A stretch of DNA of 33,861 nucleotides from JAZRUF01 sp045636205. Its GTDB lineage: Bacteria > Bacillota > Clostridia > Oscillospirales > JAAYXM01. The translations under genes were made by a program, and so were the position numbers. This document shows positions 25,479-33,861 of the stretch, piece after piece. Under the pieces are notes generated by a model. The model was given only the letters and a program-made list of their open reading frames with translations, was not told where the DNA came from and did no database searches. Location of the stretch: NCBI GenBank assembly GCA_045636205.1, contig JAZTXE010000080.1, forward strand, positions 1 to 33,861. The letters run 5' to 3'. Each line of letters opens with the position of its first letter. Position 1 is the first letter of the stretch.

Positions 25479-25507
25479 ATTATAATATGCAATTTTTGAT
25501 TTGTCAA
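25479..25507 (-). promoter_or_regulatory. Consensus promoter of gdhA
   Basis: Exact -35 TTGACA (25502-25507), 17-base spacer, exact -10 TATAAT (25479-25484). An imperfect GATTTG...CAAATC inverted repeat surrounds the -35. The start codon lies about 70 bases further on. Confidence 0.9.
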
Positions 25508-25536
25508 CTTGCAAATCGAAATTTACAGAAATTTAA

Positions 25537-25565
25537 TTGACGATTGCCCCAAAAGATAATATAAT
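25537..25565 (+). promoter_or_regulatory. Promoter of the TM2 protein gene
   Basis: -35 TTGACG (25537-25542), 17-base spacer, -10 TATAAT (25560-25565). It diverges from the gdhA promoter, with 29 bases between the two -35 elements. Confidence 0.85.
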
Positions 25566-25602
25566 TAATGTAGTAGCAAAACACAGAAAGGGGATATTTA
25601 CT

Positions 25603-26007
25603 ATGTATTGTGCTAACTGCGGAAGCTCTATGGATTCCAACGCAGTGGTTTGCATCCACTGCGGATATAAGACGGGGTGCGGAACAAATTACTGCACCAA
25701 TTGCGGAAATGCGGCAATCGCTGGTGCAACCATGTGCACCCACTGTGGCAGCTTACTTGCAAGTTACGTGCAGCAAAATGCAAAATCCAAATTAGCAGCA
25801 GGTCTTTTGGGTATTTTTCTCGGCAGCCTTGGTGTTCACAATTTTTATTTAGGGTACACCGGCAAGGCGGTCGCGCAACTTCTTATCTCTTTACTCACCT
25901 GCGGTTTCGGTTCTGTGGTAAGTTCTGTTTGGGGACTTATAGAGGGAATTTTGCTTCTGACCGGCAGCATAACGGTTGACGGCAATGGTCTGCCGCTCAA
26001 GGATTAA
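25603..26007 (+). CDS. TM2-domain protein with two N-terminal zinc ribbons
   Basis: A 134-residue membrane protein. Two CxxC-x10-CxxC zinc-ribbon-like units come first (C3, C6, C17, C20; C31, C34, C45, C48), then a TM2 domain (about 63-122) with GIFLGSLGVHNFYLGYTGKA between two membrane helices. The ATG at 25603 follows AGAAAGGGG; earlier in-frame ATGs lie within the promoter. TM2 proteins are widespread in Firmicutes and their function is unknown. The ribbons probably face the cytosol. Confidence 0.9.
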   Translation: MYCANCGSSMDSNAVVCIHCGYKTGCGTNYCTNCGNAAIAGATMCTHCGSLLASYVQQNAKSKLAAGLLGIFLGSLGVHNFYLGYTGKAVAQLLISLLTCGFGSVVSSVWGLIEGILLLTGSITVDGNGLPLKD

Positions 26008-26048
26008 TTTGCGCACATAGCATTGTATTCAATTTTAAACAAAACAGT

Positions 26049-26087
26049 GAACACCTGCTGGCAAATTGTCAGCAGGTGTTCTTTTTT
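26049..26087. terminator. Terminator between convergent TM2 and DUF4340 genes
   Basis: Perfect 12-bp stem GAACACCTGCTG/CAGCAGGTGTTC (26049-26060 with 26070-26081), then TTTTTT on the plus strand. A weaker T-rich flank serves the minus strand. Confidence 0.88.
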
Positions 26088-26095
26088 ACCCTTAT

Positions 26096-27526
26096 TTAAA
26101 ACATATCCGGAATAGTTCCGCCGCTTGCCAAAATGCCAAATGCATCAACAAGCTCATTAACTTCATTTACATTTACGTAGAACTTTGCAGGCTTATCATC
26201 CACAGATGCTGCATACTGGCGTTCATTGATGCGTGAGAGCTTAAAGGATGTCTTCTGACCGTTTTTGAGAGTCATATACATCTCAATTTCAGGCGCGCCG
26301 TATTTCATGGATTTGTCTATAGCGCCCTGGAGTGTAAATCTGATGCTCAGCAAGAACAGATTGCTTGCATTTTCCTTTGCAATCTCGCCACCGTCAAAAC
26401 TTGCCTTAATCTCGGTTCCGTTGACATCTAAAGCTAAAACATGGCGGCTGCCATCGGGCAAACGATATTCAATAGACGATACTTGATCCATGTTATGCAA
26501 CCACAAAAGCTGCATCATAAGATCAGTGTAATCAAGCGAATCCCATGCAATTTCAGCTTCCGTCACCATAACTGCGGGTACATCGTCACGCATTACGTAA
26601 CGTCCGCCTTCAGGTGCCTTTGATCCTATCATGAAGGAACCTTTTTGCTTCTCAGTAGTTTCAAATTCTACCTTAATCGGCTTATCCAGACCATATTGCG
26701 CTAAATCCTTCGGGTCATCCTCCACAAGGCTTTTAACCTTAATGGAGATAAGCTGTTCAAGAAGTTTGGTTTTGACCGGATCATTATTCGCATCTGCTTT
26801 GACCGGTTTTGTAATCTGATACTGAGCTGCATATGGATTGGTTTCACTAACGGGCTCTGCATCTTCCTTGACTTCAACCGTAAATTTATCCTGCCCCGGA
26901 TGAGTTACGGATACAGACTTTATAAGTGAAATGTCAGAAATCGGGTCAAAGAGCTTTGCAAGGCGATAATCCTTAAGACTCTTCATAAGCATATCAGTGG
27001 TGCTTCCGCCAACAAGATATACCTTTTCAGTGTCCACCCTCTTTAAATACACGCCTTCTCCCAAAGGAGAATCTGCGCCGAGAAGGAGCTCTATTTCGGT
27101 TCCGTCCGTATAACTTATCTTAATTCTGCGCTTAGGCTTTTTAAAACCGAACTCTTCATCGCGCCCCTTAGTATCGGGTATTTCCTCCATACCCGCCATT
27201 ATTCCGAGGTAACCGGCAAGCGTATACATCTCGCTCGAGTTATACTCAAAGCGTTTATCTGCCTTTTTAAGACTTGCAATCTGGTCGCCGTTTTCATCAA
27301 TTGTATACTCAATTGTAAACTTTTCGCCCCAGTCAGTCTCAATATCGACTTCCTTTACAGAGTTTGCAGATTTCTGAATTATATTAATAGCTCCGCTGGT
27401 CGTGCTGCTATTTGTAACAGGCGGCGTAGGTTGCTCTTCCGGCATAAGCTTGACTGCTGCAAACATGATACCTGCAAGAACCAAGCATATAATCGCCGTG
27501 ATAATAACCGGTTTAAACTGTTTCAT
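26096..27526 (-). CDS. DUF4340 membrane-anchored protein
   Basis: A 476-residue protein with one N-terminal membrane helix (about 7-27) and a large extracytoplasmic region with repeated beta-rich DUF4340 units. Examples are KRRIKISYTDGTEIELLLGADSP-type and LDKPIKVEFETTEKQKGSF-type segments, where residues of the form 'LGxxxPxGxxVYL' follow substrate-like strands. Function is unknown in the family. It is the last gene of a four-gene operon with a GldG-like protein, ABC permease and ATPase, 21 bases downstream of the GldG-like gene, so it is probably an accessory subunit of that exporter. Confidence 0.85.
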   Translation of the reverse strand: MKQFKPVIITAIICLVLAGIMFAAVKLMPEEQPTPPVTNSSTTSGAINIIQKSANSVKEVDIETDWGEKFTIEYTIDENGDQIASLKKADKRFEYNSSEMYTLAGYLGIMAGMEEIPDTKGRDEEFGFKKPKRRIKISYTDGTEIELLLGADSPLGEGVYLKRVDTEKVYLVGGSTTDMLMKSLKDYRLAKLFDPISDISLIKSVSVTHPGQDKFTVEVKEDAEPVSETNPYAAQYQITKPVKADANNDPVKTKLLEQLISIKVKSLVEDDPKDLAQYGLDKPIKVEFETTEKQKGSFMIGSKAPEGGRYVMRDDVPAVMVTEAEIAWDSLDYTDLMMQLLWLHNMDQVSSIEYRLPDGSRHVLALDVNGTEIKASFDGGEIAKENASNLFLLSIRFTLQGAIDKSMKYGAPEIEMYMTLKNGQKTSFKLSRINERQYAASVDDKPAKFYVNVNEVNELVDAFGILASGGTIPDMF

Positions 27527-27547
27527 TTCTTTTCACCCATCCGTTTT

Positions 27548-28978
27548 TTACTGATATCTTCTGCGAATGAAGATATAAATTCCTGCCGCAATAATTACAA
27601 GCGGCATAATTACTATGAGAAGCCACCAGTACACGGTCATGCTTGAACGGTAGATGTTCAAATCGTTATCCTTTATGACCTTTGGCATAACCTGCATAGT
27701 CTTTATTCCCTCGTTACCGTATCCGACAAGTGCGGTCATAAAGCTGCGGTTTGAGAGAACAGACATTGCACTCTCATCACACATGATATATGAACCGAAA
27801 ACAAAAATACGTGAGGAATTATATTCGAGCTTTCCGCCCGGTTTTTGCTGATTCTTTTCAGACATGATAGCCGCGTAGAACGGGCCCGCCTGCTCATTTG
27901 CCTGCTTTGCAGCGTAGACATCCGCATCATCCGTCATTACACGCGCATAAGACTGGGTGCTGGTATTTGCAAGCGGAACTACACGAGTATAGCTTTTCTC
28001 CGTCCACAGCATATCGAGAGGACGGCAGTATGGTAAGAAAATTCTAGTTTCCTGATTTGCAGCCATCGACTGAGTAGCATCGTTATCCGTATACTGAGCG
28101 AACACACCTGCGGGCATCTGATACGCCTGCTGCTGGTCGAGGATAATCTGATTTCCTACAGAAACACCCCATTCACCCAAATAACGCTCGAAGACTTCAA
28201 GCTTAGGTGATAAGAAGTTCCAGAATACGAATATATTGTTTCCGTCCTCTTTAAGGAACTCATCTATCTTTGCGATTTCCTGTGCGGTAAAGTCAGTAGT
28301 CGGCGCCATAATAACAAGGTTACTTACATCCTCCGGAATGTCCTCACTCAGGAGATTCACCGGAACCTGTTCCATGCCATTGGAACTGAGCAGCTTATTA
28401 AATCCTTCAACGGACACCTCATTATGCCCGCTTACCATGCCCGCTTTTGTCGAGCGGTCGGAAAGCACATAGAGAAGAGCTGTATCGATAGCTGACTCTA
28501 CGTTAATATACAGCGATGATCCCTTTTCAGAGGCTGAGAGCATTTCATTTGAATTAATTACTTTATAACGTGTGTCACTGGAAACTATGACCATGGCATT
28601 TTCATTGCCTTTTGCGTTTGCGTACTTATCAAAAAATGCCGGATTCTTATTTGGACTTATAAATTCGTACTTTATTTTTCCGCCGGATGCCGTCGCCATC
28701 TGGTAGATGGTTTCGAGCACATAATTATTACTGCCCTGCTGCATTTGGGTCTCTTCACGCAGCATGTATATAGTTACATCTTTTTCCATTTCGGAGAGCA
28801 TTTCCTTAGTTGACGCATCCAACTGATAAATCTTGTCGGGTGTCATATCCAACTTAAGAGAAAAGCGGGTAGACATAAAGTTTACAAATACATTTGCAAG
28901 CATTACAAATACCGCAAAAAACACGATAAAGAGCACCGAAACGGATGCGTGCTTGATTTTTTTCATATTTATCTTCAT
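27548..28978 (-). CDS. GldG-family ABC transporter auxiliary protein
   Basis: A 476-residue protein with an N-terminal helix (about 12-33), a large extracytoplasmic domain of the GldG/ABC_transp_aux type and a C-terminal helix (about 447-468, before RRRYQ). RFSLKLDMTPDKIYQLDAST is the typical family opening. VTIYMLREET and LVIMAPTTDFTAQEIAKIDEFL follow in the gene. GGGGGAGG before ATG at 28978 settles the start. In Bacteroidetes GldG works with GldA and GldF in gliding. In Clostridia the set is present without gliding and its cargo is unknown. Confidence 0.88.
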   Translation of the reverse strand: MKINMKKIKHASVSVLFIVFFAVFVMLANVFVNFMSTRFSLKLDMTPDKIYQLDASTKEMLSEMEKDVTIYMLREETQMQQGSNNYVLETIYQMATASGGKIKYEFISPNKNPAFFDKYANAKGNENAMVIVSSDTRYKVINSNEMLSASEKGSSLYINVESAIDTALLYVLSDRSTKAGMVSGHNEVSVEGFNKLLSSNGMEQVPVNLLSEDIPEDVSNLVIMAPTTDFTAQEIAKIDEFLKEDGNNIFVFWNFLSPKLEVFERYLGEWGVSVGNQIILDQQQAYQMPAGVFAQYTDNDATQSMAANQETRIFLPYCRPLDMLWTEKSYTRVVPLANTSTQSYARVMTDDADVYAAKQANEQAGPFYAAIMSEKNQQKPGGKLEYNSSRIFVFGSYIMCDESAMSVLSNRSFMTALVGYGNEGIKTMQVMPKVIKDNDLNIYRSSMTVYWWLLIVIMPLVIIAAGIYIFIRRRYQ

Positions 28979-28996
28979 TGTACGCCTCCCCCTCTC

Positions 28997-29701
28997 TTAG
29001 CTCCAACGCTGCTTTTCAATGACACGTGAGGTCAGGAAAAGGAACAGCGCAGTAAGGCTTAGGAAGTAGAAAATATCAGACAACGACAAAACACCCGCCA
29101 AAAGATTTGCAAAGCGTGATACGATTGACAGGAACGCAAGAGTATTTGCAATCCATGAAATCTCTATACGCACTGCAAACATATCCATGAGAAGAAAAAG
29201 AACCAGAGCAAGGATTGAGCCGAGCGCCGCAACCAACTGGCTCTTTGTAAGTGATGAGAAGAACATGGAAATTGCAATATACGCACTCGCCGCAAGGAAG
29301 AGAGCGAGGTAGTTTCCGACTATCATTCCCACCTGCGCGGTTCCGTGCATTACAACTATCAGCGGCTGTACTAACGTAAGGAGCATGCTGATTGCAAGAA
29401 CCACAAGAGCCGAAAAGAACTTACCCATCACAACCGCAGTAGTGCTTACCGGAGCGGTAAGCAGAAGCTGGTCGGTTCTCTGGCGTTTTTCCTCACTCCA
29501 CAGACGCATTGTCATAAGCGGGATGAGAATCATAAGCGCGATAATTGCAACAAGGAAAATCGAGCTTATGTCACTACTGTAATTCTGGATATTCATATAG
29601 TAGAAGCACAGATTAGTCACCAATAGATAAATCGCACAGAATATGTATGCGATAGGGCCGGTAAAATAAGAGTGCAATTCACGTTTAAATACTGCTAACA
29701 T
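28997..29701 (-). CDS. ABC-2 type permease (GldF-like)
   Basis: A 234-residue integral membrane protein with about six helices, the transmembrane half of an ABC exporter. The N-terminus LAVFKRELHSYFTGPIAYIF and the loop SEEKRQRTDQLLLTAPVST are hallmarks of the GldF/ABC-2 group. Its ATG overlaps the ATPase stop by one base (TAATG), with GGAGGG inside the upstream gene, so translation is coupled. Confidence 0.92.
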   Translation of the reverse strand: MLAVFKRELHSYFTGPIAYIFCAIYLLVTNLCFYYMNIQNYSSDISSIFLVAIIALMILIPLMTMRLWSEEKRQRTDQLLLTAPVSTTAVVMGKFFSALVVLAISMLLTLVQPLIVVMHGTAQVGMIVGNYLALFLAASAYIAISMFFSSLTKSQLVAALGSILALVLFLLMDMFAVRIEISWIANTLAFLSIVSRFANLLAGVLSLSDIFYFLSLTALFLFLTSRVIEKQRWS

Positions 29702-30753
29702 TACTCATCGCCCTCCTTTTCCTCGGCATCTTCCTGTATAATCTCTACCTCTATTTCGTCATCGTCCAGAGCCTCATTCTCTGCGACCGTCTCCTCGTTT
29801 TTCGGCTGAGCAACAGTTTCGCCACCTACGGTGAGCGCCGCAAATACATCCTCAAGGGATACAGTGTCCTCGGTAATACCGAGAAGCGGCATATTATTTT
29901 CAGCAAGCGCAAAGAACAGGTCTTTTCTGATATCTGCATCCGTCTCCGGAATGATGATATACTCAAAAGCACCCTCTTCTGCAGCTTTGCCGCAGGTTAC
30001 CTCAGCAACACCCGGCACTGCGCTAACGGTTGCAATTACTTGGTCGCGTACACCGGAAATTCTTGCAATAAAACGATTTTCCTGACGCACTGCATGAGTC
30101 AGTTCATCCGTCGAGCCGTCTGCCACGATTACGCCGTTATTGATAACCACAACTCTTTCGCAAACAGCTTTGACCTCTTGAAGTATATGCGTAGACAGGA
30201 TAATTGTGCGCTGTTTACCCAGACTTCTTATCATATTGCGAATTTCAGTAATCTGATTCGGGTCAAGGCCTACGGTAGGCTCGTCGAGTATCAGCACATC
30301 CGGGTCACCTATAAGCGCTTGCGCAAGACCTACGCGCTGCTTATAACCCTTGGATAGGTTTCCGATAATTCGGTTGGACACGTGACCAATGTCCACAAGC
30401 TCGCAAACCTCATTGATATGAGCTTTGCGTCCCTTGCCTTTTACCTTTTTCAAATCGTAGACAAATCCGAGGTACTCACGCACCGTCATTTCCATGTACA
30501 GTGGCGGAAGCTCGGGCAGGTATCCGATGTGGCGGCGCGCCTCGATAGGATCGTCAAGCACATCAAACCCCGCTATCTGAGCAGTTCCTCCGGTAGCTGA
30601 GATATACCCGGTTATCATATTCATCGTGGTGCTCTTGCCTGCACCGTTCGGCCCCAAAAAGCCGACTATCTCGCCTTTTTTTATCTCAAATGAGATATTG
30701 TTTACCGCGAGCTTACTTCCGTACTTTTTGGTCAGACCGTTTATTTTTATCAT
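29701..30753 (-). CDS. ABC transporter ATPase (GldA-like) with acidic tail
   Basis: A 350-residue ABC ATPase that drives the GldF/G-like exporter. GPNGAGKST (Walker A, near 34-42), LSKGYKQRVGLAQAL (signature), DVLILDEPTVGLDP (Walker B and D-loop) and a switch histidine in LSTHIL are complete. The region after about 215 matches the DUF4162-like C-terminal domain of such ATPases. The last 40 residues are strongly acidic (DDDEIEVEIIQEDAEEKEGDE), an unusual extension. AAGGAGGG precedes the ATG. First gene of the operon to 26096. Confidence 0.93.
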   Translation of the reverse strand: MIKINGLTKKYGSKLAVNNISFEIKKGEIVGFLGPNGAGKSTTMNMITGYISATGGTAQIAGFDVLDDPIEARRHIGYLPELPPLYMEMTVREYLGFVYDLKKVKGKGRKAHINEVCELVDIGHVSNRIIGNLSKGYKQRVGLAQALIGDPDVLILDEPTVGLDPNQITEIRNMIRSLGKQRTIILSTHILQEVKAVCERVVVINNGVIVADGSTDELTHAVRQENRFIARISGVRDQVIATVSAVPGVAEVTCGKAAEEGAFEYIIIPETDADIRKDLFFALAENNMPLLGITEDTVSLEDVFAALTVGGETVAQPKNEETVAENEALDDDEIEVEIIQEDAEEKEGDE

Positions 30754-30830
30754 CTCTGTCCCTCCTTAGTTTAGGCTCTGCTAATTACAGTAGCACACTT
30801 CACAATCCAGAGTGTTAAAAAACTGTTAAA

Positions 30831-32618
30831 TCATTCGGGTAAATCGGTTTTAATATGCAAATCGCGCAGCTGCGACTCGTCAACCACGTCCGGCGATGCC
30901 ATCATAAGCTCAGATGCATTCTGAACCTTCGGGAATGCGATAACATCGCGGATAGAATCGCGGCCACCGAGCAACATAACCAGTCGGTCAAGACCGAATG
31001 CGAGACCACCATGGGGCGGAGCACCGTATGAAAACGCTTCAATCAGGTGACCAAACTGAGCATGAGCGGCTTCTTTTGTAAAGCCAAGTGCCTGGAACAT
31101 ACGCTCCTGAAGCTCAGACGAGTAAATTCTTATAGAACCGCCACCGGCTTCAGAGCCGTTAATTACCATATCGTACGCTTTTGCGCGAACTCTTCCCGGG
31201 TCAGATTCAAGATACTGCACGTCCTCGTCCATCGGAGAAGTAAACGGATGGTGCTTTGCAACGTATCTGTTTTCTTCCTCGTCATACTCAAGAAGCGGGA
31301 ACTCGGTTACCCACAGAAGTTCGTATTTATCCTTATCAATTACATCAAGGCGTTTTGCGCATTCGCAACGAAGTGCGCCGAGAGCTGCAAATACTACGTC
31401 ATCCTTTGCATCTGCAACTATGCAGATAAGGTCTCCGTCCTGAGCCTGCATTGCAGTTTTAATCGCTTCAAGCTCCTCTTCGGTCATAAATTTAGCAAAG
31501 CTTGACGTGGTTTCCGCACCGTTTAATTTAAGCCATGCGAGACCCTTTGCACGGTATGTTTTTACAAATTCGCCTAAGCTGTCAATCTCCTTGCGGGTAA
31601 ACTTGGATGCGCCGCCGTCAATCTTTATGCCGCGCACACTGCCACCTGCAGCGACTGCGCCGGCAAACACCTGAAATCCGCAATTTTTAACCGCGTCGGA
31701 TAAATTGCGAAGCTCATATCCGAAACGAAGGTCAGGCTTGTCTGATCCGAAGCGCTCCATAGCCTCTTTATAAGGCATACGGCGAAGCGGAAGCTCAATC
31801 TCACGTCCCAGCACTTCGCGGAACAGGCGTGCAATATACCCCTCATTTATAGCAAGTACATCATCCACGTCAACAAATGACATTTCAAGGTCAACCTGTG
31901 TAAACTCCGGCTGACGGTCTGCGCGCAAGTCCTCGTCGCGGAAGCAGCGGGTAATCTGCATATAGCGGTCAAAGCCTGAAAGCATAAGAAGCTGCTTATA
32001 CTGTTGCGGCGACTGCGGCAGAGCATAGAACTTGCCCGGGTGGACACGTGAAGGAACCAGATAGTCGCGTGCGCCCTCGGGAGTTGATTTGGTAAGCATC
32101 GGGGTTTCAATTTCATAGAATCCCTGCTCATCAAAGTAATCGCGGGTGACCTTGGTCACGCGATGACGCAGAGCAATGGTACGCTGCATATCCGGGCGAC
32201 GAAGGTCAAGGTATCTGTACTTAAGGCGCAGAACGTCGTTAACGTCACTGTCCTCAACGATTTCAAACGGGGTGGTTGCGGCGCTATTGAGTATACGCAG
32301 CTCATGTGCCAAAATCTCAATACCGCCTGTGGGTATTTTATCGTTTATCGCACCCTCGCCACGGCTGCGCACTACTCCGCGCACTGCGAGGACAAACTCA
32401 CTTCTGACGGTAAATGCACGGTCAAACATTTCCTTGTCGTCAGCTTCGTCAAACGTACACTGTACGATGCCGGTTCGATCACGCAAATCAATAAAAATCA
32501 GTCCGCCCAAGTTTCGCATACGCTGAACCCAGCCGAAAACCGTGACCTCCTGACCGATATGCTCCGGACGGAACATACCGCAATAGTCGGTGCGTTTAAG
32601 ACCCTGTAGATTTTCCAT
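30831..32618 (-). CDS. aspS: Aspartyl-tRNA synthetase
   Basis: A complete 595-residue bacterial-type class II synthetase, close to E. coli AspRS in length. The N-terminal OB fold (VTVFGWVQRMRNLGGLIFID) binds the anticodon. FRDEDLRADRQPEFTQVD is motif 2. A GAD insertion lies in the middle (about 290-420). GGLAFGLDRLVMLLGG is motif 3. It charges tRNA-Asp; whether it also serves Asn cannot be seen from this sequence. It follows hisS by 21 bases, the usual Firmicutes order. Confidence 0.98.
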   Translation of the reverse strand: MENLQGLKRTDYCGMFRPEHIGQEVTVFGWVQRMRNLGGLIFIDLRDRTGIVQCTFDEADDKEMFDRAFTVRSEFVLAVRGVVRSRGEGAINDKIPTGGIEILAHELRILNSAATTPFEIVEDSDVNDVLRLKYRYLDLRRPDMQRTIALRHRVTKVTRDYFDEQGFYEIETPMLTKSTPEGARDYLVPSRVHPGKFYALPQSPQQYKQLLMLSGFDRYMQITRCFRDEDLRADRQPEFTQVDLEMSFVDVDDVLAINEGYIARLFREVLGREIELPLRRMPYKEAMERFGSDKPDLRFGYELRNLSDAVKNCGFQVFAGAVAAGGSVRGIKIDGGASKFTRKEIDSLGEFVKTYRAKGLAWLKLNGAETTSSFAKFMTEEELEAIKTAMQAQDGDLICIVADAKDDVVFAALGALRCECAKRLDVIDKDKYELLWVTEFPLLEYDEEENRYVAKHHPFTSPMDEDVQYLESDPGRVRAKAYDMVINGSEAGGGSIRIYSSELQERMFQALGFTKEAAHAQFGHLIEAFSYGAPPHGGLAFGLDRLVMLLGGRDSIRDVIAFPKVQNASELMMASPDVVDESQLRDLHIKTDLPE

Positions 32619-32639
32619 GGTTTAAAACCTCTTCTCCTT

Positions 32640-33860
32640 CTAATTTAAAACCGCGCGGCAGATTTCTTCCGCGTCGATTGAACATTCTGTAGTTTCGCGT
32701 GTTTCCATATTCTTAAGCGTTATCTTTCCCTGACTGAGCTCATCGTCACCGATTACCACGCTAAAACGTGCGCCGAGCTTATCAGCAAATTTCATCTGAG
32801 CCTTGAGCGACCTACCTATTATATCGCGCTCTGCCGCACAGCCCATGCCGCGAAGCTTGCAGGTAAGCGTCTGCACTGCTTTGTCCGCCGCATCGCCCAT
32901 AGCTGCAATAAACAGGTCTGGCGCTCCTTCTTTGGGAATTTCGACACCCTGAGCTTCCATGGTTATAAGCAAGCGCTCCAAGCCGCAGCCGAAACCGAGT
33001 CCCGGAGTCGGTTGACCGCCGAGTGACTCAACCAATCCGTTATAGCGACCGCCGCCGCAAATTGTTGACTGCGCGCCAATGCAATCTACTATGAACTCAA
33101 AAACCGTATTTGTATAATAATCCAAACCGCGGACAATACGCGGGTCTACTACATAGCTTATCCCGCATCCGTCCAGATAATCCTTGAGAGCATTAAAATG
33201 CTCGGTGCATTCATCGCACAGATAATCGAGAATAATCGGAGCATCCTTGGCAACCTCCTGACAGACCGAGCTTTTGCAATCTAAAATACGCATTGGATTG
33301 CGTCCCAAACGGTCAAGACATGTTCCGCACAGCTTGTCCTGTCTGTCAGCAAAATACTCTTTAAGTGCGGAGTGGTATGCCGTACGGCACTTCGGACATC
33401 CGCATGAATTTATATGGAGTTCTACCCCGGTTATACCGAGTTCACCGAGCATTGTATGCGCAAGTGAAATAACTTCAGCATCCGCCGCCGCTCCGGTTGC
33501 ACCAAAGCACTCAATTCCGAACTGGTGATGCTCACGCAGACGTCCTGCCTGCGGCTTTTCATAACGGAAGTTGGGTGCAATGTAGTACACCTTGACAGGC
33601 AGACCCTGCGCGCAAAGTGAGTTTTCAATAACACTTCGAACAACCGATGCGGTTCCCTCCGGACGCAGCGCCATATGGCGCCCGCCCTTATCGACAAAAT
33701 CGTACATTTCCTTCTGCACAACATCGGTAGTATCACCCACGCCGCGTTGGAAGAGACCAATTTCCTCAAAAGTCGGGAAACGGATTTCAGTAAAGCCAAA
33801 ACGCCGCGCAATATCACGCAGTTTGTTTTCAACATAGTGCCATTTATATGCGTCTGCCGG
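32640..33860 (-). CDS. hisS: Histidyl-tRNA synthetase, 5' end outside the window
   Basis: A class II synthetase missing only about the first 10-20 residues: the frame is open to the window edge and opens PADAYKWHYVENKLRDIARR. FEEIGLFQRGVGDTTDVVQK, YIAPNFRYEKPQAGRLREHH (motif 2), RGLDYYTNTVFEF (histidine loop) and GLGFGCGLERLL (motif 3) are clear. The middle holds several CxxC pairs (CGCPKC, CGTC, CDEC), a cysteine-rich element common in clostridial HisRS. The ATG at 33740 is internal. A His T-box, if any, would lie beyond the window. Confidence 0.97.
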   Translation of the reverse strand, partial: PADAYKWHYVENKLRDIARRFGFTEIRFPTFEEIGLFQRGVGDTTDVVQKEMYDFVDKGGRHMALRPEGTASVVRSVIENSLCAQGLPVKVYYIAPNFRYEKPQAGRLREHHQFGIECFGATGAAADAEVISLAHTMLGELGITGVELHINSCGCPKCRTAYHSALKEYFADRQDKLCGTCLDRLGRNPMRILDCKSSVCQEVAKDAPIILDYLCDECTEHFNALKDYLDGCGISYVVDPRIVRGLDYYTNTVFEFIVDCIGAQSTICGGGRYNGLVESLGGQPTPGLGFGCGLERLLITMEAQGVEIPKEGAPDLFIAAMGDAADKAVQTLTCKLRGMGCAAERDIIGRSLKAQMKFADKLGARFSVVIGDDELSQGKITLKNMETRETTECSIDAEEICRAVLN

Positions 33861-33861
33861 G

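Noticed and set aside
30754..30830. Promoter or terminator between aspS and the ABC operon
   Set aside because: The 77 bases hold no convincing -35/-10 pair or hairpin with T-run; only the AAGGAGGG site of the ATPase is clear.

Overview
The window looks like a chromosomal piece of a Gram-positive gut Clostridium-like bacterium, most likely Oscillospirales/Ruminococcaceae-type Firmicutes. Evidence: AGGAGG-type ribosome sites, TTGACA/TATAAT promoters with 17-nt spacers, a hisS-aspS pair, rplM-rpsI, SLH-anchored surface proteins, ECF transporters, an NADP-type GdhA, CarD and TM2 proteins. No taxonomic marker finer than this is visible. No phage, insertion sequence or CRISPR array was seen.

Layout. 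2-535: 3' end of a malate/lactate dehydrogenase-type (Ldh_2) gene. 591-2880 (+): a membrane protein with two DUF1538 halves plus a tandem PII-like protein. 2931-4370 (+): an SLC6/NSS sodium:amino-acid symporter. 4429-13433 (-): a five-gene operon behind a cobalamin riboswitch and intrinsic terminator. 13477-14508 (-): rplM-rpsI with a long-hairpin leader. 14630-15349 (+): TtcA-like thiolase. 15399-16694 (-): ClC anion transporter. 16733-19486 (-): a domain-permuted GH3 glycosidase. 19612-19757 (-): tRNA-Ala(CGC). 19866-20429 (-): CarD-like regulator. 20500-23965 (+): lipoprotein, MBOAT acyltransferase and DHHW/AlgX-like protein, probably a surface-glycan acylation cassette. 24055-25507 (-) gdhA and 25537-26007 (+) TM2 protein, divergent. 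26096-30753 (-): a GldA/F/G-like ABC system with a DUF4340 protein. 30831-33860 (-): aspS and partial hisS.

The main discovery candidate is 4429-13433. The riboswitch ties the operon to vitamin B12. Its products are (i) a 900-aa exported protein with an alpha/alpha-barrel, a DUF4430 (transcobalamin C-terminal-like) domain and three SLH repeats, (ii) a barrel-only SLH protein, (iii) a membrane-tethered DUF4430-only protein, (iv) EcfT and (v) a single polypeptide fusing two ECF ATPases to a membrane S-component-like domain. The barrel plus beta-domain pair is the architecture of animal intrinsic factor and transcobalamin, so I infer a cell-wall-to-membrane B12 capture and import relay. One binding module is present fused (i) and again split over two translationally coupled genes (ii and iii). 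Function is inferred from domains and riboswitch, not shown.

Most of the other genes are housekeeping or common accessory genes of Clostridia. Promoters and terminators are given where their sequence is convincing.
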